DNA of 64,000 bases from NCBI GenBank assembly GCA_963836905.1, contig CAWIKY010000006.1:1240001-1304000 (forward strand), in the 5' to 3' direction. Positions 17,760-26,305 of this stretch are shown here, piece after piece. The translations under genes and the position numbers were made by a program. This DNA is from CAWIKY01 sp963836905 (lineage in GTDB: Bacteria > Pseudomonadota > Alphaproteobacteria > Caulobacterales > Hyphomonadaceae). The notes under the pieces were generated by a model. The model searched no databases and had not been told where the DNA came from. It saw only the letters and a program-made list of their open reading frames with translations. Each line of letters begins with the position of its first letter. The stretch's first letter is position 1.

Positions 17760-17835
17760 GTGCCCATAGCTCAGTCGGTAGAGCATCTGACTTTTAATCA
17801 GAGGGTCGCAGGTTCGAACCCTGCTGGGCACACCA
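17760..17835 (+). tRNA. tRNA-Lys(TTT)
   Basis: Complete cloverleaf with acceptor stem GTGCCCA/TGGGCAC, D arm AGCTCAGTCGGTAGAGC, anticodon loop CTTTTAA with TTT at 17793-17795, T arm GCAGGTTCGAACCCTGC, and an encoded CCA at 17833-17835. Its 3' half (17787-17831) is the left attachment site of the island; the gene remains intact after integration. Confidence 0.97.
17787..17831 (+). repeat. Left attachment site (attL), 45-bp direct repeat
   Basis: From CTGACTTTTAATCAG in the anticodon arm to GGGCAC at the acceptor end of tRNA-Lys. 44 of 45 bases are identical to the copy at 31304-31348; the only difference is C versus A in the variable-loop region. Confidence 0.88.
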
Positions 17836-18012
17836 GTTTTTCGCTGTGAATGCAGCATATTATAGGCCTTTCTTCGTTTCACTTTTGTTCCAATGGGACT
17901 TTTTTGGGGGGTCGATGGGACTTTTCGGGGTTTTAATGATGGGACTTTTGGCAGTTTCTAGCTGACTAAGGCGGCTCCACGTACCCCGTTCGTTCCGGTT
18001 TTTGGGTTGGCG
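17836..18012. other. Non-coding left island end with three ATGGGACTTTT motifs
   Basis: No gene. Holds three same-strand copies of ATGGGACTTTT (starting at 17893, 17915 and 17939), 22 and 24 bp apart, between attL and the integrase 3' end. Related copies occur at 21207-21232 and 31226-31259. Confidence 0.6.
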
Positions 18013-19404
18013 CTATATCACCCATCCCTGTTTGTCTGTGTAGGTGGTGAGCAGGTCGCCTGCCGTGTCGGCGGTGTCGCCGTCCAGTGCGAAGTAGGCG
18101 TCCATCACTTCGCGCAAGGCGTTGACGTTGGCGTGATTGGACCAGCTCGCGATCTGCTCGATGGTGCAGCCTGCCTTGTGCAGCCGCGTCATGCCGGTGT
18201 CGCGGCAATCGGCGAAGGTGAACGGCTTGGTCTGCTCGCCCCAGTCCGTGCGACCGATGCCGATCAGGCCGGGCTCTGCAATGGCGGCAAGGTCCCGCGC
18301 CTGGCGGAAGTGCTTGCCATGGGTCTTCTGGATGTAGGGACCGTCAATCTCCGGGTGGAGGATCAGGTTCTCGCAGGTCGTCCGGCGTCGTGCCTTACGC
18401 TGTGCGGCGCGGTCGAGCCGTTCGGCGAGCGGCGGCAGGATCGGGATGTCCATGCGCCGTCCGGTCTTGCGCCCGTTCTTGCTGGCAATGAAGCGGATGC
18501 GGCCGGTGCGGATAGTGTGGGCATCGAAGGCCAGCACGTCGCGCGGGCGCTGCACGGTCCACAAGGCCAGATAAAGGCTGTCTGCCAGTTCGGGGCGGGC
18601 AGGTGGTATGCGCGGATCGTCCGCTTTCAGGCCGTGCTCCTGCGCGAAGGCGGATGGTGCGTCCATGGCGCTGACAAGCGCGGTGAGTTCGCCGGGCGTG
18701 GCCACGCGCAGTTTGGCGTCCGGCGTTGCGGGGGCAATGCCCGTCCAGTCCATCTCCGGCACCTGCAAGGGCAGGGTCTTGCGGCCCCACTTCCACGCGC
18801 GGCGGAAAAGCTGGAAGCCGCCCAGGGCCATGCGTTCGCCGCGTGCGCGGGACATGGTCTCGCCCCAGGCCTCGACGGCCAGAGGCGTGACAGAAGCCAG
18901 TGGATCGTCACCGAATATCTCGATCACGGGCGAGCGCCATGATTTGTAGGAGCGTAGCGTGTCGGCGCTGATCTTCATGCCGGGGCGGGCTGCGGCCGCA
19001 AGGAAGGCATCTATCAGGTCTGTCACCGATAGCGGCTTGCGCGGCGGTGCTGGTGGCGGCGCGGTCGGAGTTGCGTCCCGTGTCACGTCCTGCATGGCGT
19101 GCGTGGCCAGATGGGCCTTGAACGCCTTTGCGGCGGCGATGGCCTGCGGCCTCGACATCGGGCGGCTGGTATCAAGCCCGAAGTGAAGGGTGCGCGCGCG
19201 CTCGTCGCAGGCTCCGGTGAAGCCGTGTAGCCCGTGCGCGGCGAAGTCGTCCGGCGTCATGGCAGGCTTGCCGGTGTAAAGCGTGAAAGGGCGGATGCCA
19301 CGGGCGCGCAGGCCGGGCGCATGACCCCAGCGCCAGGCGAGCTTGCCGTCGCTGCGCATGACGGCCTGCAGGTATAGTCCCCGCGGCACCTTCATATTGG
19401 CCAT
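18013..19404 (-). CDS. Tyrosine recombinase / island integrase
   Basis: 463-aa phage-type integrase. Central SAM-like core-binding domain about residues 125-225 and catalytic domain about 245-445. Visible catalytic elements: Arg of TVQRPRDVLAF, Lys of ASKNGRKTGRRMD, the second box FADCRDTGMTRLHKAG, and the C-terminal SNHANVNALREVMDAYF, where the His and the terminal Tyr nucleophile fall. Box II has C-R-D-T-G in place of the common HxLR, so this is a divergent member. ATG at 19404 is preferred over one 63 bp upstream because it follows AAAGGA at proper distance. Adjacent to the left att site. Confidence 0.85.
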   Translation of the reverse strand: MANMKVPRGLYLQAVMRSDGKLAWRWGHAPGLRARGIRPFTLYTGKPAMTPDDFAAHGLHGFTGACDERARTLHFGLDTSRPMSRPQAIAAAKAFKAHLATHAMQDVTRDATPTAPPPAPPRKPLSVTDLIDAFLAAAARPGMKISADTLRSYKSWRSPVIEIFGDDPLASVTPLAVEAWGETMSRARGERMALGGFQLFRRAWKWGRKTLPLQVPEMDWTGIAPATPDAKLRVATPGELTALVSAMDAPSAFAQEHGLKADDPRIPPARPELADSLYLALWTVQRPRDVLAFDAHTIRTGRIRFIASKNGRKTGRRMDIPILPPLAERLDRAAQRKARRRTTCENLILHPEIDGPYIQKTHGKHFRQARDLAAIAEPGLIGIGRTDWGEQTKPFTFADCRDTGMTRLHKAGCTIEQIASWSNHANVNALREVMDAYFALDGDTADTAGDLLTTYTDKQGWVI

Positions 19405-19622
19405 GTCAGTGTTCCTTTGCCGCTGATTCTCGCCGAGCAACCTTGTTAGTGCAACCGGCAAATCCAACTTCGGTGATCTTTATCGCAATTTACACTTTGC
19501 GGCGAATTAGGCTTGACACCAGACGCCACCGGCTCCCCCGCACCCGTCTGCGCACACCGTTGACCCGCACCCGTTTCCGGTCTGACATGATGAAGCCGGG
19601 TGATTTGGGCACCAGAACAGCA

Positions 19623-19820
19623 TAGAACGCGGTAGCGTTCTATGAAGGGCACTGAAAACAAAGGGAAAAACAGGTGATAGAACACTGGAACGCCAGAACG
19701 ACAAAGGCTCTCGCGCGCGCGCGCGCACATGGAACCCCTGTGTTCTATCGTTCTATCGTTCTATAGATGTATAAATACATGAAAAACAAAGCATTAGATA
19801 GAACGCTGGTGCTTTCTATC
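19623..19820. repeat. Iteron-like cluster A (GTTCTATC type)
   Basis: Direct and inverted copies of an 8-bp unit: TAGAACG at 19623, GTTCTAT at 19637, GATAGAAC at 19676, three in tandem at 19742, 19750 and 19758, GATAGAAC at 19797 and TTTCTATC at 19813. A (CG)n tract (about 19712-19726) lies between, and the AT-rich TGTATAAATACATG follows the tandem copies. The arrangement resembles iterons of a replication origin or a multi-operator promoter; no cognate binding protein is evident nearby. Confidence 0.65.
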
Positions 19821-19872
19821 AGCGTTCTGCGGGGTTCTGTCCGGGTGCCGAATAAAGAAAGGCGGTTTAATC

Positions 19873-20172
19873 ATGAGTGATGACCGGACGGCGCGGGATT
19901 TGATCGCGGACGAAGCCGAAACCGTTGACCTGTTCGGCGATGAAGGCGCGGATTGGGGTTCACCGGTGAGCGGGCGCGGCGTTTGCCCCGGGGGTGCGTC
20001 CCCCGTTCGGCGGCGCGGTCCGGGTCGGCCGAAAGGATCGAAGAACCGGAGCACCGAAGAGGTCCGGAAGTTCCTGCTGGACCGATACCGCCACCCTGTC
20101 CTTGGCCTGTTCGACATCGCCTCGACGGCTCCGGAAGACTTGGCAAAGCTGCTGGTCCCCCTCGAGGCCTGA
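19873..20172 (+). CDS. Small AT-hook-like island protein, truncated copy
   Basis: 99 aa, almost identical over its first ~88 residues to the gene at 20628 but missing the C-terminal half: after STAPEDLAKLL it runs into unrelated sequence and stops. Contains an AT-hook-like RRGPGRPKGSKNR (about residues 45-57), common at the start of phage small-terminase-like and other DNA-binding proteins, after an acidic N-terminus. The ribosome site AAAGAAAGG is shared with the second copy. Whether the short product is functional is unknown. Confidence 0.55.
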   Translation: MSDDRTARDLIADEAETVDLFGDEGADWGSPVSGRGVCPGGASPVRRRGPGRPKGSKNRSTEEVRKFLLDRYRHPVLGLFDIASTAPEDLAKLLVPLEA

Positions 20173-20368
20173 ATACACAAACCGGCTAAGTTAGTTCTTG
20201 ATCCTTGATCGCCCAAAAACCTCACCAGCACGGACGACATGCATTTTCCGCTGTGCATGGATTTAGGCTTGACACTTGACGCCACCGGCTCCCCCGCACC
20301 CGTCTGCGCACACCGTTGACCCGTACCCGTTTTCGGTCTGACATGATGAAGCCGAGTGATTTTCGGCA

Positions 20369-20603
20369 CGGAACAGGCGCAATGCCAATGCGTTCCGCTT
20401 GTGTTCCGCTTAGAGCACTGAAAACAAAGGGAAAAACAGGTGACGGAACGCTGGAACGCCAGAACAGCAAGTTTTCTCACGCGCGCGCGCGCACATGGAA
20501 ACCCTATGTTCCATCGTTCCAGCGTTCCGTGGGTATATATTTACAATGAAAACAGGGCACTAAACGGAACACGAGCGGAACGCTAATTTGGCTCCGTGTT
20601 CCG
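20369..20603. repeat. Iteron-like cluster B (GTTCCRYC type)
   Basis: CGGAAC at 20369, GTTCCG at 20392 and 20403, CGGAAC at 20444, tandem GTTCCATC/GTTCCAGC/GTTCCGTG at 20508, 20516 and 20524, CGGAAC at 20565 and 20576, GTTCCG at 20598. Positions mirror cluster A, including the (CG)n tract just before the tandem triplet, but the fourth-fifth bases have shifted consistently from TA to CR. Confidence 0.65.
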
Positions 20604-20627
20604 TGAATAAAGAAAGGCGGTTTAATC

Positions 20628-21248
20628 ATGGGTGATGACCAGACGGCGCGGGATTTGATTGCGGACGAGGCCGAAACCGTTGACCTGTTCGGCGATGAAG
20701 GCGCGGACTGGGGTTCACCGGTGAGCGGGCGCGGCGTTTGCCCCGGGGGTGCGTCGCCCGTTCGTCGGCGCGGTCCGGGTCGGCCGAAAGGATCGAAGAA
20801 CCGGAGCACCGAAGAGGTCCGGAACTTCCTGCTGGACCGATACCGGCACCCTGTCCTTGGCCTGTTCGACATCGCCTCGACGGCTCCGGAAGACCTTGCG
20901 CGGCTCCCAATCCCCGTCGATCCGGAGACCGGCGAGCCTGCGAAGATGGAAAACGTAAAGCCCTACAAGGTGACGAAGGAAGACCTGCGCTGGGCGGCTG
21001 AATTCTGGCTGCGCTGCACATCGGATGCCTCGGAGTATGTCGCGGCGAAGATGCCCCGCCAGATCGACGCCACGGTGACGCTTGCCCCCTTGATCCAGAT
21101 GTACCTGGACGATCCGCAAGGCACCGGCACGGCCCGCTCGGCCATGCCGTCCATGTCAATCAAGCGGGAGCCCGTCACTGTTGAGGATCAGGACGCTGAA
21201 ACGGGCAAAGTCCCATCGACGAAAAGTCCCATCGGGGAAAAAAGCTAG
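20628..21248 (+). CDS. AT-hook-like island protein, full-length copy
   Basis: 206 aa, not firmly recognised. Acidic N-terminus (MGDDQTARDLIADEAETVDLF starts it), AT-hook-like RRGPGRPKGSKNR, a helical segment EEVRNFLLDRYRHPVLGLFDIAS, then WAAEFWLRCTSDASEYVAAKMPR (about residues 125-147). This plan of a GRPKGSKN motif plus a segment ending in Y-V-x-x-K-M-P resembles uncharacterised phage proteins near small terminase genes, but the assignment is tentative. Two AAAGTCCCAT motifs lie in its last codons, encoding KVPS and KSPI. Parental form of the truncated copy at 19873. Confidence 0.6.
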   Translation: MGDDQTARDLIADEAETVDLFGDEGADWGSPVSGRGVCPGGASPVRRRGPGRPKGSKNRSTEEVRNFLLDRYRHPVLGLFDIASTAPEDLARLPIPVDPETGEPAKMENVKPYKVTKEDLRWAAEFWLRCTSDASEYVAAKMPRQIDATVTLAPLIQMYLDDPQGTGTARSAMPSMSIKREPVTVEDQDAETGKVPSTKSPIGEKS

Positions 21249-21611
21249 ATGCTGTCTACGTTCTCGCCACCTAGAGCGACTGACTGGCAGTCAGTGCCCC
21301 TCGTCCGGCAGTCCAGACCTCATGCCCTGACAGAGCGACCGGCCAGCCCCCCCCGGCCTTTTGCCGACCCCACCCCCGAAGCGCCGAGCCGTTTCGTTGA
21401 CTGTGAGAAGCAGACGCAGAGTTTCCGTACTTTCGGGGAAGGGCGCTTGCAGACCCGCGAAGGCGGCGTCGAGGGCTTTAGCCCGTCACGGGTGAGGGTT
21501 GAGCCCGTATCTCTCTGCGCGGCTCTAGTGCTGCAAATGAGAACTGTGATCGCGGCTGCCAGACCTGGAACAAATTTATCGGGTCTCATTGAAAATTGCG
21601 AGATTCTGCAG
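21249..21611. other. Non-coding stretch, no supported gene
   Basis: An open frame exists, but its predicted protein is Pro/Arg-rich, has no recognisable motif or ribosome site, and reads into the tracrRNA terminator. I see no gene here. Confidence 0.55.
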
Positions 21612-21716
21612 AAACGAAAAAGGGCGAGCCGGAGCTCGCCCTCACATTTCGTGGATTTCCTAAGGAGTGATCCTTGTTAACGGAAAGTCCGACTTTTCCA
21701 GAGTGCTAGAAATGCA
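21612..21716 (-). ncRNA. tracrRNA of the type II-C system
   Basis: On the minus strand, starting near 21716, the sequence carries an anti-repeat: CTAGCACTCTGGAAAAG is identical to the plus-strand CRISPR repeat, one C-to-U change keeps a wobble pair, CGGAC matches, then a 3-nt bulge and CCG resume pairing. It thus pairs with crRNA read from the minus strand of the array. Downstream are a hairpin AAGGA-TCAC-TCCTT, a small CAC/GTG hairpin and an 8-bp terminator GGGCGAGC-TCCG-GCTCGCCC followed by TTTTT (21641 down to 21617). About 100 nt, a normal tracrRNA length. Divergent from cas9. Confidence 0.88.
21617..21641 (-). terminator. tracrRNA terminator
   Basis: Perfect 8-bp stem (21634-21641 with 21622-21629), 4-nt loop, then five U residues on the minus strand. 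Confidence 0.88.
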
Positions 21717-21722
21717 ACTCCA

Positions 21723-21751
21723 CTAATAGCTCTTTCGGAACTTCCCCGCAA
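21723..21751 (-). promoter_or_regulatory. Predicted tracrRNA promoter
   Basis: On the minus strand, TTGCGG (21751-21746), a 17-bp spacer and TATTAG (21728-21723). Initiation 7 nt downstream would place the RNA 5' end at about 21716, just before the anti-repeat. Boxes are weak matches to the consensus, so this rests mainly on position. Confidence 0.5.
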
Positions 21752-21775
21752 GGCCTAAGATGAATTAGAAATTGG

Positions 21776-24700
21776 GTGGAGGCAGCTTTGGATTATCGCA
21801 TCGGTATCGATCTCGGGACGAACTCAATGGGGTGGTCGGCAATCGAGCTGCGTCCGGATGGTGGTGACGAAAAGTTTCGTGCCGGCCCTTTGCTCGATAT
21901 GGGCGTCAGAATATTCTCTGACGGCAGAAACCCGAAAGATAAGGCATCGAATGCCGCCCAAAGGCGGGGACCCAGGGGAGCTAGACGCACGCGGGATCGA
22001 AAACTAGCAAGAGGGCGCGCTATGTTGCACGCGCTCGCAGGTGGCGGTCTCTTTCCGCGTGATGTTTCTGGGCAGAAATATCTTGAGGCTCTAGATCCGT
22101 GGATCCTGCGCTCGCGCGCCCTCAATGAAGCGCTTGAGCCCTTTGAAATAGGTCGCGCTCTTTTTCATCTTCAACAGCGAAGGGGCTTTAAGAGCAATCG
22201 CAAGACGGATGGCGATGAGACAGGCGCAATGTTCGACGCGATAGAGAATGCTCGTGACCATATGCAGGCTGCGGGGGCCAGAACGCTCGGAGAGCTTCTT
22301 GGAAAGCCACGTATTGAGCAGTTGAAACTTAATTCGGCCTCTGCTCGTGGAGATGGCGGACCGTTACCACAAGCGCGGGTTCGCGCAGGTAAAGACGGCT
22401 CGAAGATGGTCTATTCCTACTATCCGAGCCGCGCGATGATCCTCGACGAATTTGAGCAAATCTGGGCTGCACAGGCACCGCACCACCGCGATTTGTTGAC
22501 GACCAAGGCTCATGACGCGCTCAGGTACGTACTTGAGCATCAGCGTGACCTGAAACCTCAGGATGTTGGGAAGTGCACGTTTATGCCAGACCAGCCACGC
22601 GCGCCGCGTGCGCTGCCCAGTGCGCAGTATCTGCGGATTCTGCAAGAGGTGAATAACCTGACTGTTGGCGCTGTTGGTGAGGTGCCCCGAATTCTCACTT
22701 CAAAAGAGCGAGAGCAGGTCATCGGCTTTCTTGCCAGTCCTACATCGAAAAGCGCGGATCGTACCTTCAAATCAATCCGGAAATTGTTATCGCTGCCGGA
22801 GTCGCAGAAGTTCAATATAGAGTTTATGAAGCGCATGTCGCTACAGGGCGACATGACGGCGGGCGCATTGATGCAGGAGAGTGCCTGGGGACGCGAATGG
22901 TTTGGTTTCTCGCGCTCCCAACAGGATGCAATCGTGCTGAAATTGCTTGATACGGAGCAGGAAAAGGATCTGGTCCGCGACCTCGTCGCTGAATACGGGA
23001 TTTCAGAACATATTGCGCGCGGCGCGTCGAGGGTACGCTTTGCTGACAGTCATGTGAAGCTATCTGCAATGGCGATTGGAAGGCTCATTCCGCACCTTGA
23101 AAAAGGGCTACGTTATGACGAGGCCGCAACCGCTGAGTTTGGCGACCACCGTGCACTGGGCGACGGAGAGATACACGAAGAAGAGTTACCCTATTATGGC
23201 GAGGTACTTTCGCGTCATACGGCATTTGAGCGCTCAAATCCGCAGAACGTAGAGGAACAGTATGGCCGGATAGCCAACCCGACCGTCCACGTGGCGCTGA
23301 ACGAGTTGAGAAAGGTGATAAATGATATCATCAAGCGTTGGGGCCCACCGACGGAGGTGGTGCTTGAGTTGGCACGTGATCTGCCGCTTTCGGACCGTGG
23401 TTTGAAGGAGTTGGAAAGTACGCAAAAAAAGAACCAGGATCTGAACGACAAGCGTCGTGTGCAACTGGAAGAATTGAAGGTCTCTGACAGCTACGAAAAC
23501 CGTTTGAAGCTGAGATTGTTTGAAGAAGCCGAGGAGGCTTTCGGAGGCACCGTTGTGTGTGTCTTTTCCGGGAATACAATTTCTCGGACGGCGCTCTTCA
23601 CGGATAGTATTCAAGTCGAGCACGTGCTTCCAATCTCGCGGACGCTTGATGACAGCTTTTCAAACAAGGTGCTCGCGACCCGCGAGGCAAACAGTTTCAA
23701 AGGCAATCGAACACCCTATGAAGCTTTCGGCAGTGACCCTCTGAGCTATGACTGGGAGCAAATAGGTCTACGCGCCGCGAGCTTGCCCAAAGGCAAGGCA
23801 AGACGATTTGCGCCAGATGCCATGGAGGACTGGGAAGCCTATGGAGGCGGCTTTCTGGCGCGTCAGTTAAACGATACCCGGTACATCGCACGGCTTGGCA
23901 AATCGTTCGTCGAAGCCCTGTTCGGCGGGCAGGGTGCACCTGGCCAGAAACAAAGTGTTTGGGTTGTTCCCGGACAATTGACGGCCGATCTACGCCACCA
24001 TGCGGGTTTTAACACGCTGACTGGCCTGACTGGCGGTAACCGGAAGGATCGCACAGATCATCGCCATCATGCGATTGATGCCCTCGTGGTGGCGCTTACA
24101 GACCGTTCAACAATCAAATTGGCAGCTGATCTTGCGAAGCGGGAAGACCGCGCCGAACATTACGAGATGATGGCGGTCATGGCTGAACCGCTGAAACGCT
24201 ATCGCCGCGCCGCCGAGGACAGGCTGGCGAAACTGATTGTTTCCCATAAGCCGGATCATGGCTTTCAGGACGCTATGCACAACGATACCGCTTACGGTTT
24301 GACCAGGAGATCCGGGGGCAAAGACAAGCAGATCCTTGTTACCCGCAAATCATTGTCCGGTATGGACAAACCGGCTGATCTCGAAAGAATTGCGGATGAT
24401 CGTCTGCGCGAACTGTTTCAGAATGAGACAGAGGGACTGACCGGCAAAGACTTTAACGCCGCCCTCGTTAGTGCCGGTGCGAGCTTGCGTCCCAAAGTTC
24501 ACAGCGTTCGTATTCACGATGTTCTGGCTGAAAAAAGCTTTGTTACGATCACTCATGGCAAGGACGGAGAGCATTCCAAGGCCTATAAGGGAGACGGGAA
24601 TTATTGCTACGATATCTTCTTGGGCCCCAAGGGCAAATGGACCGGTGAAGTCATCACCACCTTCCAGGCCTATCAGATGGCACAGACGGATCGCGATTGG

Positions 24701-25000
24701 TGGAAAAAGCCTGTCGGCAGGGCAGGGCAGCCGGTCCTGATGCGGATTCGCAAGGGGGACATGCTAGAGATTGATATCTCTCCTGAGAACAGGCGAGTCT
24801 GCGTTGTTTCATACGTTACGCCGGGTATGATCGCATTATATCCCCATTTTGAAGCGAATGCAGACGCTCGTACACGTAAGTCCTACAAGGGTGATGGCCC
24901 GCTAAAATACGTGTTCAAAGCACCTTCAACCCTTCAGAAAGCACATGCCAAGCTGGTAACCGTTAGTCCGGCAGGCACTGTAACGAAGCACACGGCCTGA
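21776..25000 (+). CDS. cas9: CRISPR-associated endonuclease Cas9, type II-C
   Basis: 1074-aa dual-RNA-guided nuclease, in the compact II-C size class. RuvC-I YRIGIDLGTNSMGW with Asp12; arginine-rich bridge helix RRGPRGARRTRDRKLARGR (about residues 63-81) and LQQRRGFKSNRK; RuvC-II VVLELARDL with Glu531; HNH VEHVLPISRTLDDSFSNKVL with His616 (Glu-His where Asp-His is common) and FKGNRTPYE; RuvC-III DHRHHAIDALVVAL with Asp768. The C-terminal ~250 residues form the PAM-interacting region. GTG at 21776 is the longest start; TTG at 21788 follows GGTGGAGG at ideal distance and gives the usual short N-terminus, so it may be the real one. All catalytic residues present. Confidence 0.96.
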   Translation: MEAALDYRIGIDLGTNSMGWSAIELRPDGGDEKFRAGPLLDMGVRIFSDGRNPKDKASNAAQRRGPRGARRTRDRKLARGRAMLHALAGGGLFPRDVSGQKYLEALDPWILRSRALNEALEPFEIGRALFHLQQRRGFKSNRKTDGDETGAMFDAIENARDHMQAAGARTLGELLGKPRIEQLKLNSASARGDGGPLPQARVRAGKDGSKMVYSYYPSRAMILDEFEQIWAAQAPHHRDLLTTKAHDALRYVLEHQRDLKPQDVGKCTFMPDQPRAPRALPSAQYLRILQEVNNLTVGAVGEVPRILTSKEREQVIGFLASPTSKSADRTFKSIRKLLSLPESQKFNIEFMKRMSLQGDMTAGALMQESAWGREWFGFSRSQQDAIVLKLLDTEQEKDLVRDLVAEYGISEHIARGASRVRFADSHVKLSAMAIGRLIPHLEKGLRYDEAATAEFGDHRALGDGEIHEEELPYYGEVLSRHTAFERSNPQNVEEQYGRIANPTVHVALNELRKVINDIIKRWGPPTEVVLELARDLPLSDRGLKELESTQKKNQDLNDKRRVQLEELKVSDSYENRLKLRLFEEAEEAFGGTVVCVFSGNTISRTALFTDSIQVEHVLPISRTLDDSFSNKVLATREANSFKGNRTPYEAFGSDPLSYDWEQIGLRAASLPKGKARRFAPDAMEDWEAYGGGFLARQLNDTRYIARLGKSFVEALFGGQGAPGQKQSVWVVPGQLTADLRHHAGFNTLTGLTGGNRKDRTDHRHHAIDALVVALTDRSTIKLAADLAKREDRAEHYEMMAVMAEPLKRYRRAAEDRLAKLIVSHKPDHGFQDAMHNDTAYGLTRRSGGKDKQILVTRKSLSGMDKPADLERIADDRLRELFQNETEGLTGKDFNAALVSAGASLRPKVHSVRIHDVLAEKSFVTITHGKDGEHSKAYKGDGNYCYDIFLGPKGKWTGEVITTFQAYQMAQTDRDWWKKPVGRAGQPVLMRIRKGDMLEIDISPENRRVCVVSYVTPGMIALYPHFEANADARTRKSYKGDGPLKYVFKAPSTLQKAHAKLVTVSPAGTVTKHTA

Positions 25001-25037
25001 AGGTTGCATGCACTCAACCCGTCGGGGGCTACAGCGC

Positions 25038-25967
25038 ATGCAGAACAGGGTTGTTGAAATTGCGACCGACGGTGTGCATTTGTCATCGTTTCGCGGGTTT
25101 CTAAAGATATCGAAAGATGGGGTTGAACTGGGCCGCGTCGCACTACCCGACATCGGGTCGGTTGTCGTTCGGGGGTTTGGAGCGACACTGTCTCTCAATC
25201 TGGCTGCAAGGCTGGCCAGCGCGAACATTCCCCTGGTCTTGTGCGGCGCTAACCAGACGCCATGCTCGATTGTCTGGCCGGTCGACGGTCATCATCAGCA
25301 GGGCAATATCTTCGCAGCACAGGCTGACCTGACACGGCCCCAAAAGAAGCGTCTCTGGCAAAGCTTGATCCGCGCAAAAATTGCCGCGCAGGCCAACGTG
25401 CTCGTGGCGTCCGGAGAGAGCGCGAACGACCTGTTGGCAATGGCGGCGCGGGTGAAATCAGGCGACCCTGAAAATCTAGAAGCTATGGCAGCCCGGAAAT
25501 ACTGGCCACGGATGATGAAGCCTGTACACGGGACCTATAAGCGGAACGCGTCGGAAAATGCTGTGAATGCTTGGCTGAATTACGGTTACGCAGTTCTGCG
25601 CGCCGGGGCTGCTCGCAGCATTTTGGCAGCCGGTCTACATCCAAGTTTATCCATCCATCATGAAAGCCGCGGCGAGGCATTACGGCTCGCATCGGACATC
25701 ATGGAGCCTTTCAGGCCCTATGTTGATCTGCTTGTTAAACGGCTTGCGCTTGAGACCTTAAACGACACGATGGACCTCACTCCGGATCGTAAAGCTGCAA
25801 TAGTGCGTGTGTTGTCGCTCGATTTGGAAGGGCCATTTGGGGCCAGTACGGTCCAAACGTGCCTCGACCGATTGTGTCAGAGTCTCGCGCAGATCTGCAT
25901 GGGAACGCGCTCTGGCCTGGAGTTGCCAAGCGGCTTGGCAAGTATCAAGGAGTCGGTGGAGGCGTGA
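25038..25967 (+). CDS. cas1: CRISPR-associated endonuclease Cas1, type II
   Basis: About 309 aa from the ATG at 25038 (RVVEIATDGVHLSSFRGFL, matching the usual start of II-C Cas1); an alternative ATG at 25008 adds ten residues. Metal-binding residues are the Glu in ENLEAMAARKYWPRM, the His in GLHPSLSIHHES and the acidic residue in ASDIMEPFRPYVD. With Cas2 it integrates new spacers. Its stop overlaps the cas2 GTG start by 4 bp (GTGA). No cas4 or csn2 is present, consistent with subtype II-C. Confidence 0.94.
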   Translation: MQNRVVEIATDGVHLSSFRGFLKISKDGVELGRVALPDIGSVVVRGFGATLSLNLAARLASANIPLVLCGANQTPCSIVWPVDGHHQQGNIFAAQADLTRPQKKRLWQSLIRAKIAAQANVLVASGESANDLLAMAARVKSGDPENLEAMAARKYWPRMMKPVHGTYKRNASENAVNAWLNYGYAVLRAGAARSILAAGLHPSLSIHHESRGEALRLASDIMEPFRPYVDLLVKRLALETLNDTMDLTPDRKAAIVRVLSLDLEGPFGASTVQTCLDRLCQSLAQICMGTRSGLELPSGLASIKESVEA

Positions 25968-26305
25968 GACCGATCTCGCACCTTTCCGCCTATCAGCATA
26001 TGTGGATTATGGTACTCTTCGACCTGCCGACAACGACCAAAGAGGAGCGAAAGGCATATACGCAGTTTCGCGATTTCCTGTTGGACGAAAGTTTCACGAT
26101 GGCCCAATTCTCGGTCTATATCCGCCATACGTCCGGTCGGGCACAAATTGCACCCATTCTAAAACGAATCAAAAGCGCCGTTCCACCGGAAGGAAAAGTC
26201 GATATACTGCAATTCACCGACCGCCAGTATGGGGATATCGTAAGCTTGCGCGGTCGTCGGCGAACCGATTCGCGCGAAAATCCGCAGCAATTGGCAATGT
26301 TCTGA
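25964..26305 (+). CDS. cas2: CRISPR-associated protein Cas2
   Basis: 113 aa from the GTG at 25964, placed 11 bp after AAGGAG and overlapping the cas1 stop. Ferredoxin-like Cas2: MWIMVLFDLPTTTKEERKAYTQFRDFLLDESF near the N-terminus, with the conserved Asp in FDLP, then QFSVYIRH and GKVDILQFTDRQYGDI. Ends with a short polar tail QQLAMF. An earlier in-frame start (25859) would overlap cas1 by more than 100 bp and is rejected. Last cas gene; the array begins 74 bp downstream. Confidence 0.93.
   Translation: MRPISHLSAYQHMWIMVLFDLPTTTKEERKAYTQFRDFLLDESFTMAQFSVYIRHTSGRAQIAPILKRIKSAVPPEGKVDILQFTDRQYGDIVSLRGRRRTDSRENPQQLAMF

Larger units (their letters stand above)
19506..20896 (+). repeat. Diverged tandem duplication (two ~650-bp units, 757-bp offset)
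   Basis: Unit A (from 19506 to about 20160) and unit B (from 20263 to about 20896) both begin TTAGGCTTGACAC, share the following GC-rich block, a (CG)n tract and the start of an AT-hook-like gene. The promoter-proximal parts have diverged in a patterned way: repeats of the type GTTCTATC/GATAGAAC in A are replaced at the same positions by GTTCCRYC/CGGAAC in B. Confidence 0.85.

Noticed and set aside
18007..18942. Long open frame (311 aa) opposite the integrase
   Set aside because: Antisense shadow of a GC-rich gene; no recognisable motif, and the minus-strand frame is a clear tyrosine recombinase.
21249..21680. 143-aa open frame before cas9
   Set aside because: Pro/Arg/Ser-rich, no ribosome site, and it overlaps the tracrRNA and its terminator.
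25859..25963. An upstream extended start for cas2
   Set aside because: Would overlap cas1 by over 100 bp; the GTG at 25964 with AAGGAG and a GTGA overlap gives a normal Cas2.
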